Origin: Fimbriimonadales bacterium
GTDB taxonomy: Bacteria; Armatimonadota; Fimbriimonadia; Fimbriimonadales; GBS-DC
Reading direction: 5' to 3'
Length of the DNA: 64,000 nt
NCBI GenBank assembly: GCA_025998675.1
Contig: AP024673.1
Coordinates: 2,798,562 to 2,862,561, forward strand
A model generated the notes under the pieces. It ran no database searches and was not told where the DNA came from. It was given only the letters and a program-made list of their open reading frames with translations. Of this stretch, positions 1-8,777 are shown one piece after another. The position numbers were made by a program, and so were the translations under genes. Position 1 is the stretch's first letter, and every line of letters starts with the position of its first letter.

Positions 1-435
1 ACCATCGCCGATGCGCTGGGCGCGCCGCTACGCACGGAACCCGCCCTGCGCGAGCGGCACTGGGGACTGTGGGAAGGCTTGACCAGCGAGGAGGTACAGC
101 AGCGCTTCCCCGAACACCATTTCACCTACCTGTACGACCCGATGATGGGCACGCCGCCCGAAGCCGAGCCGATGCACGCCTTCTGGGAGCGGGTGCGCGC
201 CTTCGGACATCGCCTGATGGAACAGCACGCCAGCGGCGAGATTATCGTCGTGGGACACGGCGGCAGCCTGCGAATCCTGCTCTGCGAGGCGCTGGCAGGC
301 GATATCCAGACCTATCGACGCATCCGACTGGACAATACAAGCATCTCCATCGCCGAACGCACAGGGGAACGATTCTATGTCAGCCTGCTGAACTATACCG
401 ACCATCTGAACGACCCGTCGGTCGATGGCTTCTGA
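1..435 (+). CDS. Histidine phosphatase (phosphoglycerate mutase-like) family protein, 5' partial
   Basis: The reading frame is open from base 1, so the N-terminus, including the RHG motif with the phospho-accepting histidine, lies before the window. The visible 144 residues contain LRERHWGLWEG, typical of the post-RHG segment of the family, and the second catalytic block VVGHGG (nt about 250-268), followed by a short helical C-terminus. Members remove phosphate from small metabolites; broad-specificity phosphatases and CobC-like alpha-ribazole phosphatases share this pattern, so the substrate cannot be assigned. Family assignment is firm, function is not. The gene is followed by a separate promoter for the next gene. 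Confidence 0.85.
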   Translation, partial: TIADALGAPLRTEPALRERHWGLWEGLTSEEVQQRFPEHHFTYLYDPMMGTPPEAEPMHAFWERVRAFGHRLMEQHASGEIIVVGHGGSLRILLCEALAGDIQTYRRIRLDNTSISIAERTGERFYVSLLNYTDHLNDPSVDGF

Positions 436-446
436 CCTGCATAAGG

Positions 447-452
447 TATACT
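447..452 (+). promoter_or_regulatory. -10 box (TATACT) upstream of the 515 gene
   Basis: GG-TATACT lies in the gap between the histidine phosphatase and the oxidoreductase. Downstream, AAGGAGGAG (about 498-506) is a strong Shine-Dalgarno about 8 nt from a TTG start, so this gene has a conventional leader. No convincing -35 hexamer is seen. Confidence 0.45.
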
Positions 453-514
453 ACCCTGCGGTTATAGGATTAGGCGACGCATGTTGCCAGAGCGACTAAG
501 GAGGAGCGACGAAC

Positions 515-1588
515 TTGAGTAAGATAGGCGTTGGCTTTATCGGAGCAGGCGGAATCGCGCAAGGGCAGCACATGCCCAGTTATGCGAAACTCTCAGACCG
601 TGTGGAACTGGTGGCTGTCGCCGATGTAAACGAATCGGGCGCGCGCGCCGCCGCTGAGCGGTTCCATATCCCCCATGTCTACACCGATTACCGCGAGATG
701 GTGCAACGCGACGACATCCAGATTGTGGTCGTGGCGACGCCCAACTTCCTGCACAAAGACGCGACCATCGCCGCGCTGGAGGCGGGCAAGCATGTGCATT
801 GCGAGAAGCCGCTGGCGCGCAACGCGCACGAGGCGCGCGAAATGGTGCAGACCGCGCGGCGCGTGGGCAAACTGCTCCATGTGTCGCTGCAGTGGCGATT
901 TTCAGGCGTGGCGCAGTTCCTGCACAAGTATATCGTGCAGGAGGGCAACCTGGGCGAGGTCTACTATGCGCGCGCGCATGCCCTCCGCCGACGCGGGATT
1001 CCGGGCTGGGGCGTGTTCATCGACAAGGAGAAGCAGGGCGGCGGACCGCTCATCGATATCGGCGTGCATATTCTGGACACCACCCTCTGGCTGATGGGCT
1101 ATCCCAAGCCTGTGGCGGCGTTCGGCGCAACCTATGTGAAGTTCGGCAACCGCCCCGATGTCGTCGGGCTGATGGGGCAGTGGGACCACACGCGGTTCAC
1201 CGTCGAGGATTTCGCTGTGGGGCTGATTCGCCTCGAAAACGGCGCGACCGTGACGCTGGAGTCGAGCTTCTGCGCGAACATCGAGCGCGACGAGTTCAAC
1301 ACGCTGCTGCTGGGCGATAAGGGCGGCGTGTTTGCCGACCCGATGAGCGAGCGTCCCGTGCGCATTGCAACTGAGCAGAACCGCACGCTGTATAATGTGG
1401 AGCCTGCGAACCTGCCGAATGTCAACTCGTATCAGGCGAATGTGGAGGCGTTCGTGGACGCGGTCGCCAATAACAAGCCCGCGCCCATCCCGGGCGAACA
1501 CGGCTACTACCTGAACGCGATTATGGACGCCATCTACGAGTCGTCCGAGACGGGGCGCGAAGTGCGAATCGATGTCGGGTTAGACTGA
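515..1588 (+). CDS. Gfo/Idh/MocA family NAD(P)-dependent oxidoreductase
   Basis: 357 aa. The N-terminal Rossmann fold starts with VGFIGAGGIAQGQH (residues about 6-19), followed by the family signature CEKPLARN (about 95-102), where the lysine of EKP is the usual catalytic residue. The C-terminal half is the alpha/beta dimerisation and substrate domain (GGPLIDIGVHILD is typical). Such enzymes oxidise or reduce a hydroxyl of sugars or inositols in the cytoplasm; the substrate is not predictable. Translation starts at TTG 515, chosen because AAGGAGGAG sits just upstream. The MFS gene begins 8 nt after the stop, suggesting a sugar uptake and oxidation operon (inference). Confidence 0.9.
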   Translation: MSKIGVGFIGAGGIAQGQHMPSYAKLSDRVELVAVADVNESGARAAAERFHIPHVYTDYREMVQRDDIQIVVVATPNFLHKDATIAALEAGKHVHCEKPLARNAHEAREMVQTARRVGKLLHVSLQWRFSGVAQFLHKYIVQEGNLGEVYYARAHALRRRGIPGWGVFIDKEKQGGGPLIDIGVHILDTTLWLMGYPKPVAAFGATYVKFGNRPDVVGLMGQWDHTRFTVEDFAVGLIRLENGATVTLESSFCANIERDEFNTLLLGDKGGVFADPMSERPVRIATEQNRTLYNVEPANLPNVNSYQANVEAFVDAVANNKPAPIPGEHGYYLNAIMDAIYESSETGREVRIDVGLD

Positions 1589-1596
1589 GGCGGCGT

Positions 1597-2841
1597 GTGC
1601 GCCCTGTGAGCATTGTGAAATCGCTCTCGGCGTTCTGGGCGCTGGTGGTGATGGCGGGCTTCGCCGAGCTGGGCTATGTGACGCTCAACATCTCGGCGAT
1701 GCCCGTCTATTTGCGGGAAGTGGTCGGGCTGGGCGAGTCGACCATCACAGCGGTCGGCTCGGTGTTCCTGCTCACAGAGGCGATTTTCCGCGCGCCGATG
1801 GGCATGCTGAGCGACCATTTCGGCAGGCGTCGCCTGATTGTGCTGGGACCGCTGCTGACCGTGTTCACCTCGCTGGCGACGCTTGCCGCCACTCATCCGC
1901 TGCACTTTATCGCGCTGCGTGCGCTGGACGGGCTGGGCGCGGCGATGCTCTGGCCGTCGGTCTACGCCGCAATCGGCGACTCGGTACCCGCGCACAAGCG
2001 CGCGTGGGCGATGAGCTTTCTGAACATGACCTACATGTCGGGCGTGGCGCTGGGACCGCTGGCAGGCGGGCTGGCGAACGATCTCTCGGGCGCGAAGCAA
2101 GCCTCGTTCTACCTCACCGCGTGCCTGTTCACGGCGGCGACGCTGATTGCCTGGCGGTTCTACCCGCGCGACGGGCGTGTCCCCAGCCGTGCAGACGGCG
2201 CATCGGGCGAGCAACTCTCGCTGCGCGCGTTCCTGAACGCGCTTCGGATTGCGCCGGGACATATGCTGCTCGCGTTCGTGGTCTTTTTCGGCATGGGGCT
2301 GATTATGCTGCTGGTGAAGCTCTATGCGATGGACGAGTTCGGCGTGAGCGAGACGCTGTTTGGGGTGGGGCTGGTCGCGCCCGCGCTGGCGATTGCCGCG
2401 CTGAGCCTGCCGCTGGGACGCCTCGCGGATCGACTGGGACGCACGCGCAGTATCCGTGTGGGGCTGACGCTCGCGGCGGGCGTCTTGTGGAGCGTCGTCG
2501 CGCCGTCCAAGCCGCCCATCGTGTGGGTGCTGGTCGCCGCTGCGCTGGGCGCCGTCAGTTTCGTGCTGACCTTCGCCGCGTGGATGGCAGAGCTGAGCGA
2601 GATTGACCCGGAGCGGCGCGGGGTGATGCTCGGCGCGGCGGGCACGGCGCAGGGCGTCGGGAGTATTCTGGGCGCGCTGCTGGGCGGCTTTCTGTACGAG
2701 CATGTGCCCCTCACGCTGGGCGCGATGACCATCCCCGCGCACCGCACACCGTTCATCGGCTGCGCGCTGATGCTCACCCTCGGCGCCGCGCTGAGCTGGT
2801 TCGTCCTGAAACACGACAGCGTGTCTCATAAGAGCAGGTAG
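1597..2841 (+). CDS. MFS transporter
   Basis: 414 aa integral membrane protein with about 12 hydrophobic segments. The cytoplasmic loop after TM2 reads GMLSDHFGRRRLI, matching MFS motif A (G-x-x-x-D-x-x-G-R-R), and a second copy, GRLADRLGRTRSI, follows in the C-terminal half, as expected for the duplicated six-helix architecture. It begins with GTG 8 nt after the oxidoreductase stop and is probably cotranscribed. Substrate unknown; the neighbour suggests a sugar or polyol, but drug-efflux relatives look alike. Confidence 0.85.
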   Translation: MRPVSIVKSLSAFWALVVMAGFAELGYVTLNISAMPVYLREVVGLGESTITAVGSVFLLTEAIFRAPMGMLSDHFGRRRLIVLGPLLTVFTSLATLAATHPLHFIALRALDGLGAAMLWPSVYAAIGDSVPAHKRAWAMSFLNMTYMSGVALGPLAGGLANDLSGAKQASFYLTACLFTAATLIAWRFYPRDGRVPSRADGASGEQLSLRAFLNALRIAPGHMLLAFVVFFGMGLIMLLVKLYAMDEFGVSETLFGVGLVAPALAIAALSLPLGRLADRLGRTRSIRVGLTLAAGVLWSVVAPSKPPIVWVLVAAALGAVSFVLTFAAWMAELSEIDPERRGVMLGAAGTAQGVGSILGALLGGFLYEHVPLTLGAMTIPAHRTPFIGCALMLTLGAALSWFVLKHDSVSHKSR

Positions 2842-2873
2842 ACCTGCTCTGTCGCAAAGATTGGAAGAGCTGG

Positions 2874-2900
2874 GTACGGACGCGGGAACCGCGTCCGTAC
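2874..2900. repeat. Perfect 12-bp stem hairpin with 3-nt loop
   Basis: GTACGGACGCGG at 2874-2885 is exactly complementary to 2889-2900, with loop GAA. It begins 33 nt after the MFS stop codon. No T-run follows, so a canonical Rho-independent terminator is not supported, but it could end or stabilise the MFS transcript. It belongs to the family A repeat. Confidence 0.7.
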
Positions 2901-2907
2901 AAACATG

Positions 2908-3048
2908 ATACCAATCGGCGCGTCAGCGTTCGTTAATTGAGGCTGAGTCGCACAGATGACCCGAACATCCTCCTCAAGCTTCCCCCTCGCTTGCGGGGGG
3001 AACCTTAAGGAGGGGGGTATTAACGAACTCTGACAGCGCAGTTGGTAT
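2908..3048. mobile_element. Nested MITE-like element (family B) with 30-bp terminal inverted repeats
   Basis: The ends 2908-2937 and 3019-3048 (reverse complement) match at about 23 of 30 positions, both starting ATACCAA and ending TTCGTTAAT. Inside, 2970-2990 and 2994-3016 form a second inverted pair around TTGC, so the 141-bp element is nearly one long hairpin. It lies inside family A; ATA on both sides of the junction fits a short AT-rich target duplication. There is no ORF, so it would need a transposase in trans. Confidence 0.6.
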
Positions 3049-3262
3049 AGGCGGTCGCCGCGCCCTGTGGGGCGAAGTGGGCTGTGCCGAAGGCGTAACA
3101 AGTATCCTTACAGCAGAGCAGTTTCACCAGTCGTTATTATGCCTATCTGGGAGGAGCTGGTGGGAACCTGTTGCTGCGCGGATTGAATAGTTTGTTTATG
3201 ATGCTTAGTACTATTAGCATTTACTTCGCGCGTGGCTTCCGTGTGGTCGCCCATCGTACACT

Positions 3263-4360
3263 CTAACGGCTTAATAGAAGCTTTAGATATTGGTCTGTGA
3301 CACGCTCGGCGTCAAATTGCTGAAGCCACTCAGGTGGTACCGTTTTGCGCTCTCCGCGTAGCACGCGCATAATCGCTTGCGCCATCGCCTCCGCATCGCC
3401 CACTGGAACCAGCTCGCCGTACTTGCCGCCGTCCAGAATATCCTCAGGTCCGCTGCGGCAGTTCGTGCTGACCACGGGGCATCCGCACGCCATCGCCTGT
3501 ATCAGCACATTCGGCAGCCCCTCGTACCGCGAGGAAAGCACGAACACATCGGCGCGCGCCATATACCGGAATGGGTTCGGATCAAAGCCGGGCAGATCAA
3601 AGTCGTCCTGAATCCCCAGCTCGGCAGCCAGCTGATCGAGCTGAGAGCGCAGTTCCCCCTCGCCGAGAATCACCAGTCGGGCGGACATCTGGCGACGGAT
3701 GCAATCAAACGCTTGAAGGAGTGTGGAGAAGTCTTTCTGCGGTGAAAGCCGTCCAACTCCTAATACGATAGGGACATGCTTGTCGATAAACCACGGATGT
3801 GCCACCGATATCTGGCGCAACTGGTACAAATCTGGCGTGATTACCGGGTTGTAGATGACGCGGATTTTTGCGCGTGCGTGCGGCGCCAGCCGTGCCAGGT
3901 CATGCTGCACGCCTGTGGACACTGCCACAACCGTGTCTGCCAGGGGATACATCAGGGGAATGAGTCGCCCAGTGAGGCGCTTTTTCCGCGATTCACTTTT
4001 CAAAAAAGCGGTTGTAGGGGTATTCGCTTCGCGTATCACCAGCCGTATGGGGCGACGCGCGAGGCGTCGGGCAATCACGGCGACAATATTGGCCTCTCCC
4101 AGTGTGGACAGAAGCGCCATGGGCGGATTGCGTCGTAGATAACGCGCCAGAGGCACTATCGTGCGCCACATCGCGCCCGATTGGAGGCGCACGATTGGGA
4201 TATCCTGATGGAGCAGGTGCGCATGCTCGCCTTCGATGGTCTTCGCCGTGATAACGCAGGTCTCGATGCCCCGCTGGTGGAAGGCGTTCGCCAGCGTGAG
4301 CATCACCCGCTCGGCGCCGCCCCCCTCAAAGCTGGGCACAAACAGCGCAATCTGAGCCAT
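3263..4360 (-). CDS. Glycosyltransferase family 4
   Basis: 365 aa, GT-B fold. The N-terminus FVPSFEGGGAERVM is the glycine-rich acceptor-side loop; the C-terminal half has the donor-site sequence YEGLPNVLIQAMACG, where the usual E-x7-E motif has Gln at the second position. Start ATG 4360 was chosen because it overlaps the upstream stop as TAATG, implying translational coupling; a longer frame to 4426 lies inside the upstream gene. It is a clear paralogue of the 365-aa enzyme at 13685-14782 (shared LPGFDPNPFRYMARA). Expected role: sugar transfer onto a membrane-linked glycan in the surface-polysaccharide pathway; donor and acceptor unknown. Confidence 0.9.
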   Translation of the reverse strand: MAQIALFVPSFEGGGAERVMLTLANAFHQRGIETCVITAKTIEGEHAHLLHQDIPIVRLQSGAMWRTIVPLARYLRRNPPMALLSTLGEANIVAVIARRLARRPIRLVIREANTPTTAFLKSESRKKRLTGRLIPLMYPLADTVVAVSTGVQHDLARLAPHARAKIRVIYNPVITPDLYQLRQISVAHPWFIDKHVPIVLGVGRLSPQKDFSTLLQAFDCIRRQMSARLVILGEGELRSQLDQLAAELGIQDDFDLPGFDPNPFRYMARADVFVLSSRYEGLPNVLIQAMACGCPVVSTNCRSGPEDILDGGKYGELVPVGDAEAMAQAIMRVLRGERKTVPPEWLQQFDAERVTDQYLKLLLSR

Positions 4361-5493
4361 TACTGTACGCGCACGGTGAATTGCAGAGTTCCCGTAACCC
4401 CCACAGGGATGTTCGACACGACCCACACCACCTGCCCGTTTTCTACGCGCGCGGTGGGATTGGAGCCGATGAGAGTCATCCCGTCTGGCAGCGGCACGGC
4501 AATGCGCACATTCGTGCCCGGCGCAGTGCCCGTGTTGCGGTAAGTCACCGTGAACTGCACCGTTTCACCGGGGATCGCCTGAGCGGTTTCCGGAGAGAGG
4601 GAGACGCTAATCTCTGGCGCCGACCACAGTACTAATCCCGTGCGTGGCTCAATCGTAAGCCGCGTGCCCGCACGGATGAGGTTACGATCCCAGTCGTAGA
4701 GGTCGCGCGGCACGGTAAAAGTATAGCTACGGTCATGGCGCGGATTGACTACCACAATCCCGTTCTGGTAGTCGCGAATGAAGAGCCCGCCTACAATGAT
4801 GTCGCCATCCTGAATCCGAAAGTTCCCTGTGGGATTGCCCAGTGGGATAAACAACTCAGGTGGGAAGTACCCTGTGGGGTAATCGGTTTGCTGATGGCGT
4901 GGGTCTAAGTGAATGTAAGTGTTTTCGTGCTGCACAATCAGGCACAGTGCAATCGCGTAGCGCACATTTTTCTGGCTGTCGGGGAAGCCTAACCAAAAGG
5001 TGGGCATCAGGACTGCAATCTTATCCGGGTTTTCGGTCACCAAGCGAATCGAGTCGCGGAGCAGGCGTCGGTTCCAGGACTGTGGTCCGTTGGAGCCGCT
5101 GGCATCGCCGTAAATCTGAATCGAATGCTGCCCTGGAGTTGTCGTTGCCCGCATCGTGAAGTGTTCCAGTAGGAAACCACCTGTGTAAGGAAGAGTAGCG
5201 ACGCCTGGCGCGTCCTGAGAGACTCCCGAAATGCCACGCACCCAGAATCCCGGCGCCCATGCGACATTCGGCACAAAAGTTGTCCCAAACTCCTGACGAG
5301 CGCGGCTACCCACATACTCGAACCAGCCGACTACAGCGTTTATCCATGCTTCGTTGGTTGGGTAGTTTGGTGGATTGAAACGACTGGGACCCACCATCAT
5401 GTCCAGGTTGTCCAGAAAAACATAGCGCGGGCGTCCACAGCGATTCAAAAAATCACGCAGACTCTGCCACGCCCGCGTCGCAACCTCCGACAC
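4360..5493 (-). pseudogene. 5'-truncated glycosidase-like protein with C-terminal DUF11-like domain
   Basis: 377 aa from GTG 5493, with no signal peptide. Its sequence aligns along its length with about the last 370 residues of the 687-aa secreted protein at 8778-10841: the FLDNLD/FLDGF block, FIPLGNP/WIPLGEP, a beta-rich Ig-like part, then a DUF11-like tail (VPLPDGMTL). The first roughly 310 residues of that relative, including its signal peptide, are missing, and an in-frame TGA at 5509-5511 blocks extension. The break coincides with the start of an AT-rich segment carrying the FkbM gene. Most likely a remnant; a cytoplasmic protein cannot be excluded. The downstream glycosyltransferase overlaps its stop by 1 nt. 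Confidence 0.6.
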
Positions 5494-5526
5494 GCTTATC
5501 TTGGAAATTCAACAACACCAAGCGCG

Positions 5527-6264
5527 ATGAGGTATATTTCATTTATGAGACTGAGACGGCTATTAGCAAACACGAGGCGCTTGGTAAAGTCCATAACACG
5601 GCGATTTATTATCTACATGCCGGCCGGACCTCTTCGCGGAATGCGCATCGCTGCTGTTGCAGGTCCGAAATTTCTCTTGGGTAAATATGAACAAGAATTT
5701 TTCAAAGCTTTCAAGCAATCAATCAAACGAGGTATGGTTGTCTATGATGTTGGCGCACACTGGGGCTTTTATAGTCTGATTGCTGCACGCCTTACAGGTG
5801 TCAGTGGACAAGTGATTGCTTTTGAACCGCTCCCAAACAACATTCAAATACTCCGCAAGAACCTCATCGCGAATAAAATAAGGAATGTTTCGTTGATAGA
5901 AGCGGCGGTTGCCGAACAGGACGGATTGGCTCGTTTTGACCCCGGCGATGATACGGGGTTGGGACATCTGAGCAGTGAGGGTTCGCTTGAGGTCAGAGTC
6001 GTCAGTTTGGACTCCCTATGGGAAAAGAAAGAGATTCCTCCCCCAGCCGTTATCAAGATAGATGTGGAAGGTGCAGAAGAGCTGGTTCTCAAAGGAGCCC
6101 AGCAGTTGCTCACGAGATTCCATCCTACGCTATTGATTGAAATTCACGGCAAGGATCAGTTTCACAGATGCTACGAGTTGCTTACCAGCATGGACTATGT
6201 ACTAACAAAACTCCAAGATGACAAGCGTGTTATGTACCATGTAGAGCAAAATCTCAGGAGATAG
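5527..6264 (+). CDS. FkbM family SAM-dependent methyltransferase
   Basis: 245 aa. The SAM-binding motif VVYDVGAHWGFYSL (residues about 72-85) with acidic VIAFEPLP downstream and VIKIDVEGAEELVL (about 177-190) are the conserved blocks of the FkbM family, which O-methylates sugars or polyketides. Within a glycan cluster it probably methylates a sugar residue. ATG 5527 or ATG 5545 could be the start; a GAGG lies near 5529-5532, favouring 5545 weakly. Base composition is clearly more AT-rich than the neighbours, suggesting horizontal acquisition. It is divergent from the truncated gene at 4360-5493. Confidence 0.85.
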   Translation: MRYISFMRLRRLLANTRRLVKSITRRFIIYMPAGPLRGMRIAAVAGPKFLLGKYEQEFFKAFKQSIKRGMVVYDVGAHWGFYSLIAARLTGVSGQVIAFEPLPNNIQILRKNLIANKIRNVSLIEAAVAEQDGLARFDPGDDTGLGHLSSEGSLEVRVVSLDSLWEKKEIPPPAVIKIDVEGAEELVLKGAQQLLTRFHPTLLIEIHGKDQFHRCYELLTSMDYVLTKLQDDKRVMYHVEQNLRR

Positions 6265-6320
6265 TTCTCTTTCTGTGCTTGTCGACTTCTTTAGTCGGAA
6301 AGTTTCGGCGGAGGATATGG

Positions 6321-6326
6321 TACAAT
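6321..6326 (+). promoter_or_regulatory. -10 box TACAAT, 7 nt before ATG 6334
   Basis: GG-TACAAT is followed by only 7 nt before the start codon, leaving no Shine-Dalgarno; fits a leaderless transcript. Confidence 0.5.
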
Positions 6327-6333
6327 CTCCCTG

Positions 6334-7593
6334 ATGCGTGAGCTGTTGAAACACGAGGCGCCTGCGCTCAGGAGCCTCATGCTGGTGGCGACCAACCCGT
6401 ACCCGCCCGTTTCTGGAGGGCAGCGGCGCACGCTCAGCGAGCTGGAAACCTACAGCCATTTTATGGCGATTGACCTGATGGCGTTTCACGACATCACCCA
6501 GCCGCAGGTACCCCAGCAGATGAAAACACACCTGGCGCGCTGGTGCAAAACGGTCGACTCGGTACCCATTTCCCTGCTCTACACGCGTCATCGGGGGCGA
6601 TTGGCGTTGACCCTGGTCGCCTCGCAGTTTTCGCGCTACCCATACAGGGTTAAGAAATTCATAAACCCAGAGATGACCCAAAAGATAAAAAGCAAACTCC
6701 AGCACACCCAGTACGATATCATTCACTTCAATCACCTCTCCTCAGCAGCGTATCTACCCCTGTTCGCGCGGTACGATGCGCTGCGCCTCTGTACCGAAGC
6801 GAATGTGGAGTGGGAGATTTTCTCACGCTACGCCGACACGCTGCGCAATCCACTCAAGCGGTTGCTGGCGCGGCGTGAGGCGCAACGCCTGCGCGCCTAC
6901 GAAATCCGCACGCTCAATCAGATGGACGGCGTGATTGCCCTCTCGGAGCGCGACAGGGAACTGCTCCAGCGCGACGGCGTTTCCGTACCGATTCACATCT
7001 TCCGACGCCCGCTGTCGGTCAGTCAGCCGCCGGTGGTCTGCTGGGAGACCAGCGAGCCGATGGTCATCAGTTTAGGCAGGCTGGAGGAGACGCGCACGCA
7101 CGGCACGCTCTGGTGCGCGCGAGAGGTGTGGCATCGCGTGCGCCAGCAGGTTCCCGACGCACGCTGGCACATTATCGGTTTGGACCCGCCCCCCAGCGTG
7201 CAGGCGCTGCACGGACAGGACGGTATCCATGTGGAGGGCTTTGTGGAAGACCTGACCCCCTTCCTGCAGCGGGCGCGGGCGTGTATCATCCCCCTGTTTA
7301 TCGGCGGCGGAATACGCATCAAGATTCTGGATATGCTGAGCGCGGGCGTGCCGTGCGTGTCGACCACCGTCGGCGCGCAGGGGCTGGAGAACGACGGCGT
7401 CTGGATTGCGGACGATGCGGAAGGGTTCGCGCGTGGGATTGTGGAGACGCTGACGAACCGCGCTCGTTGGGAAGCGATGCAACGCGCGGGTCAGGCGTTC
7501 ATTCAGGCAAACTACGGCGCGGAGTCGGTCATCGCGGAAACGCAGGCGTTCATTCTGAACCTACTGGAGCGCAAACGATGTCCATATCCGTAA
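6334..7593 (+). CDS. Glycosyltransferase family 4 (GT-B)
   Basis: 419 aa. The N-terminal domain starts MLVATNPYPPVSGGQRRTL, a loop typical of GT4 enzymes, and has FNHLSSAAYLPLF. The donor-binding C-terminal domain shows IIPLFIGGGIRIKILDML and SAGVPCVST, the arrangement found in the GT4 subgroup with I-K-I-L-D/E in the nucleotide-sugar site. Presumed to add a sugar to an undecaprenyl-linked glycan at the inner membrane face. It overlaps the next glycosyltransferase by 16 nt, so the two are cotranscribed. Sugar specificity unknown. Confidence 0.9.
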   Translation: MRELLKHEAPALRSLMLVATNPYPPVSGGQRRTLSELETYSHFMAIDLMAFHDITQPQVPQQMKTHLARWCKTVDSVPISLLYTRHRGRLALTLVASQFSRYPYRVKKFINPEMTQKIKSKLQHTQYDIIHFNHLSSAAYLPLFARYDALRLCTEANVEWEIFSRYADTLRNPLKRLLARREAQRLRAYEIRTLNQMDGVIALSERDRELLQRDGVSVPIHIFRRPLSVSQPPVVCWETSEPMVISLGRLEETRTHGTLWCAREVWHRVRQQVPDARWHIIGLDPPPSVQALHGQDGIHVEGFVEDLTPFLQRARACIIPLFIGGGIRIKILDMLSAGVPCVSTTVGAQGLENDGVWIADDAEGFARGIVETLTNRARWEAMQRAGQAFIQANYGAESVIAETQAFILNLLERKRCPYP

Positions 7594-8711
7594 ACAAACC
7601 GATTCGCGTCTGGTTCATGCGCACGGCGCTGGATAACATCGGCGGCGCAGAGCGCGTCATCTCGCAGGTGATGCGGGGACTGCCTCGCCCCGAGTTTGAG
7701 CCTGTGGGCGTGTGGCTGTATGGGGCGGGCGCGTATGGCGAAGCGCTGGAGAAAGAGGGCGTCCGCACCTATCGGGGGCTGGGGCAATCGCGCTGGGATG
7801 TGCGCCTGGGGGTCCGTCTGTTTCGGCTGGCGCGTCAGCATCCGCCCGATGTGCTGTTAACCACAGAGAACGCGCTGGCGTGTTTCTGGGCGGGCGTGCT
7901 CAAGCGCCTGCGACTGGCGCGTTCCCTTGCCATCGCGTTCCATGTCACGCGGATGGAGCGTCGCAGCTACCGAATTGCGGTGCGGTTCTCTGCGCCCGTT
8001 GCGGATCGCCTGATTGCGCTTACCCCTGCCCATCGAGACTACTGGCAGGCGTTTACACATGCGCCTGTGGAACGGTTTGTCATAATTCCCAACGGCGTCG
8101 ATACCGACCACTTCGCGCCCCCAGCGGATAAGCAATCCCTGCGCATCCAGCTGGGCTTGCCGCCTGAAGCACGCATCGTGGGACTAGTCGCCTACTTCAA
8201 GCCTGTGAAAAATCTCCCGCTGTTTGTGGAGGTCGCCTCGCGACTGCTGCAAACCCGCTCGAATCTTCATTTCGTGCTGGTGGGCGACGGTCCAGAGCGT
8301 GAGAGTATCCTGCAGTCAATCAGGGCGCGTCAACTAACAAAACACTTCACCCTACCAGGCGCGTGCGCCGATCCGCGCGAGTGGCATCAGGCGTTCGATA
8401 TCTTGCTGCTTACCTCGCGCTCTGAAGCGCTTCCGGTGACGATTCTGGAAGCCAACAGCTGCGGCGTGCCTGCGGTGGCGACGCGCGTGGGCGGCGTGCC
8501 CGATGTCGTGCAGCATGGAGAAACAGGCTTCATTGCGCCCCCAGACGACCCAGATGCACTGACGCACTTTGTCGCGCTCCTGTTGCAGGACGAGGCTCGA
8601 CGACGCGCGATGGGAATCGCCGTGCGCCAGCGGGTTGTGCAGGAGTTCTCGATGCACGCAATGGTGAACCGCTACGCGCGCCTGTTCCGGGAGCTTTGCA
8701 CGCGCGAATAG
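7578..8711 (+). CDS. Glycosyltransferase family 4 (GT-B)
   Basis: 377 aa. Start ATG 7578 is chosen over the longer open frame because GGAG (7566-7569) precedes it at normal distance and the protein then begins with the expected N-terminal strand; it overlaps the previous gene by 16 nt. N-terminal loop TALDNIGGAERVI, hinge IPNGVDTDHFAP, and SRSEALPVTILEANSCG with an intact E-x7-E motif are textbook GT4 features. The C-terminal phrase PDVVQHGETGFIAPPDDPDAL is also typical. Likely transfers a hexose in polysaccharide assembly; donor unknown. Confidence 0.92.
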   Translation: MSISVNKPIRVWFMRTALDNIGGAERVISQVMRGLPRPEFEPVGVWLYGAGAYGEALEKEGVRTYRGLGQSRWDVRLGVRLFRLARQHPPDVLLTTENALACFWAGVLKRLRLARSLAIAFHVTRMERRSYRIAVRFSAPVADRLIALTPAHRDYWQAFTHAPVERFVIIPNGVDTDHFAPPADKQSLRIQLGLPPEARIVGLVAYFKPVKNLPLFVEVASRLLQTRSNLHFVLVGDGPERESILQSIRARQLTKHFTLPGACADPREWHQAFDILLLTSRSEALPVTILEANSCGVPAVATRVGGVPDVVQHGETGFIAPPDDPDALTHFVALLLQDEARRRAMGIAVRQRVVQEFSMHAMVNRYARLFRELCTRE

Positions 8712-8777
8712 CCGCTCTGGTAAAATTGGAAGGAACGGTATTATGGTTCGGTGGAATAAGGCAACAGGAGGGATAAT

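Larger units (their letters stand above)
2838..3128. repeat. Dispersed palindromic repeat (family A), interrupted copy
   Basis: The left arm at 2838-2861 (containing CCTGCTCTG) is an imperfect inverted match to the right arm ending near 3128 (CAGAGCAG), about 17 of 24 positions by eye. The flanks of the interior align with the second copy at 16299-16460: the GACGCGGGAA segment with TCCGTAC, then GACCGCG-like, GGGCTGT and GTATCCTT blocks. The middle, 2908-3048, is absent from the second copy and is a separate nested element. The repeat starts inside the end of the MFS gene and fills the gap to the next gene. No coding capacity is seen. Confidence 0.65.

Noticed and set aside
1534-2829. 431-aa minus-strand ORF
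   Set aside because: Shadow of the MFS transporter; extreme Arg/His/Gln composition.
2874-2900. Perfect hairpin as a standard Rho-independent terminator
   Set aside because: No T-run follows on either strand, and the sequence recurs as part of a dispersed repeat.
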